Assembly (NCBI GenBank): GCA_009781965.1
Contig: WQUS01000038.1
Span: 1 to 17,125 of the forward strand
Reading direction: 5' to 3'
From: Bacillota bacterium
GTDB taxonomy: Bacteria > Bacillota > Desulfotomaculia > Desulfotomaculales > Desulfallaceae
DNA: 17,125 nucleotides
Shown here: positions 15,584-17,125 of the stretch, one piece after another
How the letters are laid out: every line of letters begins with the position of its first letter
How positions within the stretch are numbered: position 1 is the stretch's first letter
Notes under the pieces: generated by a model
What the model saw: only the letters and a program-made list of their open reading frames with translations
What the model was told of the DNA's origin: nothing
Database searches by the model: none
Program-made: the position numbers and the translations under genes

Positions 15584-16576
15584 TTATTCAGCGCCCGGAG
15601 CATTTTTTTCATGCTCCGGGCAGCAATCCAAGCAAATACCGCAGTTCTTACCCGCGCAGTTCTTTTGCCGGTAGGTCAGTCGGATATGACACAAATCACA
15701 GTCCTCCTTTTCCGGCATGCATGGTTCCGGATGGATAATCACATGTAAGGAAGGGATCCGGATACGCAGATCCGACTCAATTTGATCGCACAAGGCGTGG
15801 ATGGAAACTATTTGTTTATCCTGGGGCACCACCAGGTTAAAGTCAAGATGTTTTTCCGGACCGGCCTTACGGGTGCGTAAATTGCGGTAATCCACACACA
15901 AACCGTCGTATTTTTGCAATACTTCTTTAATGGCCTTCTCGTCCTCGTCCGGCAGCCTGACGTCGAGAATACTGCCCACCGACTCCCGCAGCAGATCGAA
16001 AGCCGCTTTCACGATCATCAGCGCCACCAGTATGGCAATAATCGGGTCGATGATATAAAGCCCGGTCAGTTTGATGGCCACAATACCCACCAATACTCCC
16101 AGCGAAGTAATGACATCGGTACGCAGATGCCAGGCGTCGGCGGCCAGAGCGGGGGAATCAGTTTGTTTGGCCACACGCATCAGGCGCGAGGAAACATACA
16201 AGTTCGCTGCCGCCGAAACGCCCATGATCACCATGCCCAAGCCCAATGACTCTACCTTGTGGGCTGTATACAGTTTGGGCACAGCTTCCCTGATGATCAG
16301 CAAAGCGGCCGCAAATATCAGCAGCGCCTCAATAATGGCCGCCAGGTTTTCAAACTTACCGTGTCCGTACTGGTGCCGGTCATCGGCAGGTTTGTTGGAT
16401 TCTCTTATGGAAGCATAGGCGATAATCGCCGCCATCAGATCAAGTCCGGAATGTATCGCTTCCGAAATAATGCCGATGGAGTTTATGGAGAGTCCCACCA
16501 CCAGCTTGCCGGCTGTCAAAATAGTATTTGAGATAATAGATAAACGGGCAACTTTTGTTTTCTCCCGCACGTCCAT
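15584..16576 (-). CDS. Cation diffusion facilitator transporter with Cys-rich C-terminal tail
   Basis: A 330-residue inner-membrane metal/proton antiporter of the CDF family. The start at 16576 has GGGAG nine bases upstream; a GTG at 16606 gives a longer frame but lacks such a site. Six membrane segments span about 15-205. The transport-site motifs are intact: HSGLD at 42-46 in TM2 and DAWHLRTD at 147-154 in TM5, with HQYGHGKFE in the loop after TM2. The H/D pattern (HxxxD in both) is the type usual for zinc/cadmium or iron/manganese CDFs, but the metal cannot be set from it. A cytoplasmic ferredoxin-like domain ends near HVIIHPEP. An unusual tail of about 45 residues then adds eight Cys and a His, including NCGICLDCCPEH at 311-322. 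It lies alone behind a long leader and its own promoter. Confidence 0.92.
   Translation of the reverse strand: MDVREKTKVARLSIISNTILTAGKLVVGLSINSIGIISEAIHSGLDLMAAIIAYASIRESNKPADDRHQYGHGKFENLAAIIEALLIFAAALLIIREAVPKLYTAHKVESLGLGMVIMGVSAAANLYVSSRLMRVAKQTDSPALAADAWHLRTDVITSLGVLVGIVAIKLTGLYIIDPIIAILVALMIVKAAFDLLRESVGSILDVRLPDEDEKAIKEVLQKYDGLCVDYRNLRTRKAGPEKHLDFNLVVPQDKQIVSIHALCDQIESDLRIRIPSLHVIIHPEPCMPEKEDCDLCHIRLTYRQKNCAGKNCGICLDCCPEHEKNAPGAE
15594..15620. repeat. Inverted repeat in the 3' end of the CDF gene
   Basis: A perfect 10-bp inverted repeat (CCCGGAGCAT and ATGCTCCGGG) with a 7-base loop lies in the last codons of the CDF gene. On the minus strand it is not followed by a T-run, so it is not a standard terminator. 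It could protect the mRNA 3' end. Confidence 0.5.
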
Positions 16577-16585
16577 AGTAATTCG

Positions 16586-16590
16586 CTCCC
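16586..16590 (-). promoter_or_regulatory. Ribosome binding site deciding the CDF start
   Basis: GGGAG on the minus strand, nine bases before the ATG at 16576 and inside the longer frame that begins with GTG at 16606. It favours the 330-residue protein. Confidence 0.55.
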
Positions 16591-16610
16591 GGAAAAATCT
16601 GAACACCTTA

Positions 16611-16690
16611 GCCGTAAATTAATGCCCGGAGTCATCATCTTTGTACAAACCAGGATGAAGTCCCGCGGGCATAACCACTGCTGTAACGGC
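16611..16690 (-). promoter_or_regulatory. Structured 5' leader of the CDF transporter gene
   Basis: The transcript upstream of the CDF gene can form three nested helices: GCCGT/ACGGC (16686-16690 with 16611-16615), ATGCCCG/CGGGCAT (16666-16672 with 16622-16628) and TCATC/GATGA (16654-16658 with 16632-16636). The apical loop holds the self-complementary TTTGTACAAA. It lies within a leader of about 155 bases. It does not match the NiCo or Mn (yybP-ykoY) riboswitch as I know them. A metal-responsive leader is a guess from its position. Confidence 0.45.
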
Positions 16691-16739
16691 CCGGCCATTT
16701 TGAAACCGGTAATTGCGTCCATTGCAATATAACCACTCT

Positions 16740-16768
16740 AATATAACATATGTTGGCACATCATTCAA
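16740..16768 (-). promoter_or_regulatory. Promoter of the CDF gene with a palindromic spacer
   Basis: On the minus strand TTGAAT (16763-16768), a 17-base spacer and TATATT (16740-16745) with an upstream TG, an extended -10. The spacer contains AACATATGTT (16746-16755), a perfect 10-base palindrome that a regulator could bind. Start of transcription would be near 16733. Confidence 0.55.
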
Positions 16769-16835
16769 TGATTACAATTAACCGTCATCTTCCCCCAGTT
16801 ACTGTTCCTGTTCCGTTACTCTTCAGCATCAAAGC

Positions 16836-16908
16836 CGGCCCGCCAAACTATTAACCATGCGCTCATACTCTCTGAGAAATCGCTTACGGTTAATAGTTTT
16901 GCGGGCCG
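16836..16908. repeat. Long palindromic hairpin, interspersed repeat family (right copy 1)
   Basis: Arms 16836-16856 and 16888-16908 pair over 21 positions with one mismatch and enclose a 31-base loop, the same loop length as the copy at 1996-2066. Three arm positions differ from that copy in both arms so that pairing is kept. The left flank (GTTACTCTTCAGCATC, from about 16816) is also shared. It lies upstream of the CDF promoter and leads directly into the tandem array. Confidence 0.85.
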
Positions 16909-17125
16909 TATTCACTTTGCGTTTGACTAAACACTGCATAGTTTCGAACCTCGAACCTCGAACTTCGAACATCGAGTCAACCGTGCGCTCATACTCTTCG
17001 AGAAATCGCTTACGGTTAATAACTTTACGGGCCTGGGCTACGGGTACTAACAAACGTTGCATAGTTTCGAACCTCGAACCTCGAACTTCGAACATCGAGT
17101 CAACCGTGCGCTCATACTCTTCGAG
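16859..17125. repeat. 123-126 bp tandem array of heptamers plus hairpin parts, open at the right edge
   Basis: The loop core GCGCTCATACTC recurs at 16859, 16985 and 17108. The unit holds the loop, a right arm (16888-16908, 17014-17032), a spacer, and a heptamer array (TCGAACC-type, 16943-16978 and 17066-17101). Bases 16935-17002 are identical to 17058-17125, 68 of 68. In copies 2 and 3 the left arm has been replaced by the heptamer array. A minus-strand frame stays open through the array because both spacings are multiples of three; its peptide is a repeat of MFEVRGSRFETMQ and NRKRFLEEYER. I do not treat it as a gene. No other gene is seen in 16607-17125. Confidence 0.85.

Noticed and set aside
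15594..15620. Terminator of the CDF gene
   Set aside because: The 10-bp hairpin lies within the coding end and is followed on the minus strand by GC-rich sequence with no T-run.
16611..16690. Known NiCo (czcD) or yybP-ykoY manganese riboswitch
   Set aside because: The leader has one stacked stem instead of the multi-stem junction of NiCo, and I could not find the conserved motifs of either class; a covariance-model search would settle it.
16516..16722. Small minus-strand open frame (68 codons) across the CDF leader
   Set aside because: It overlaps the CDF start in another frame, has no ribosome site or recognisable sequence, and covers the structured leader.
16829..17095. Minus-strand open frame with repeated MFEVRGSRFETMQ and NRKRFLEEYER units
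   Set aside because: It is the translation of the tandem DNA repeat. There is no ribosome site, changes between copies alter residues (His/Tyr, Leu/Phe) rather than being silent, and the stem pairing explains the conservation better.
16859..17125. CRISPR array
   Set aside because: Units are 123-126 bp with nearly identical sequence throughout; there are no short repeats with unique spacers and no cas genes.

Overview
The window looks like chromosome of an endospore-forming Gram-positive bacterium, most likely a Clostridia/Peptococcaceae-type organism (Desulfotomaculum- or Pelotomaculum-like). The evidence is a yhbH-spoVR sporulation pair, a murT-gatD pair for peptidoglycan amidation, an LPXTG wall-anchored surface protein, strong AGGAGG-type ribosome sites and moderate GC. 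The lineage is inferred from gene content; no rRNA or other marker is present.

Layout. Positions 1-1878 (+ strand) hold the end of an ABC transporter operon: the tail of an ATPase and two paralogous ABC-2 permeases. Positions 1879-2121 are a convergent intergenic region with a heptamer array (TTCGAGG-type) and a long palindromic hairpin. From 2122 to 16576 every gene is on the minus strand. In transcription order these are a cation diffusion facilitator (CDF) with a cysteine-rich tail and a long structured leader, a DUF4198-type protein with its own promoter, an MBL-fold hydrolase, murT, gatD, a 2200-residue LPXTG surface protein ending at a strong terminator, and yhbH-spoVR behind a sigma-E-like -10. 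Positions 16777-17125 carry the same palindromic repeat family as the left side, here as a roughly 123-bp tandem array that runs off the window.

How the genes fit together. murT-gatD amidates the D-Glu of lipid II. The LPXTG protein needs a sortase (none in the window) to be joined to that wall. yhbH-spoVR acts in sporulation, but the usual partner prkA is not adjacent. The CDF and the DUF4198 protein may be linked by metal handling. The ABC genes probably export an unknown substrate.

The most unusual signals are three. First, an interspersed palindromic element flanks the minus-strand block and shows compensatory base changes in its stem. Second, a nested-helix leader lies upstream of the CDF gene. 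Third, the surface protein combines a GLUG/beta-helix-like middle, SpaA/Cna-B-like repeats and a sortase signal. No transposase, CRISPR array, tRNA or rRNA was seen.
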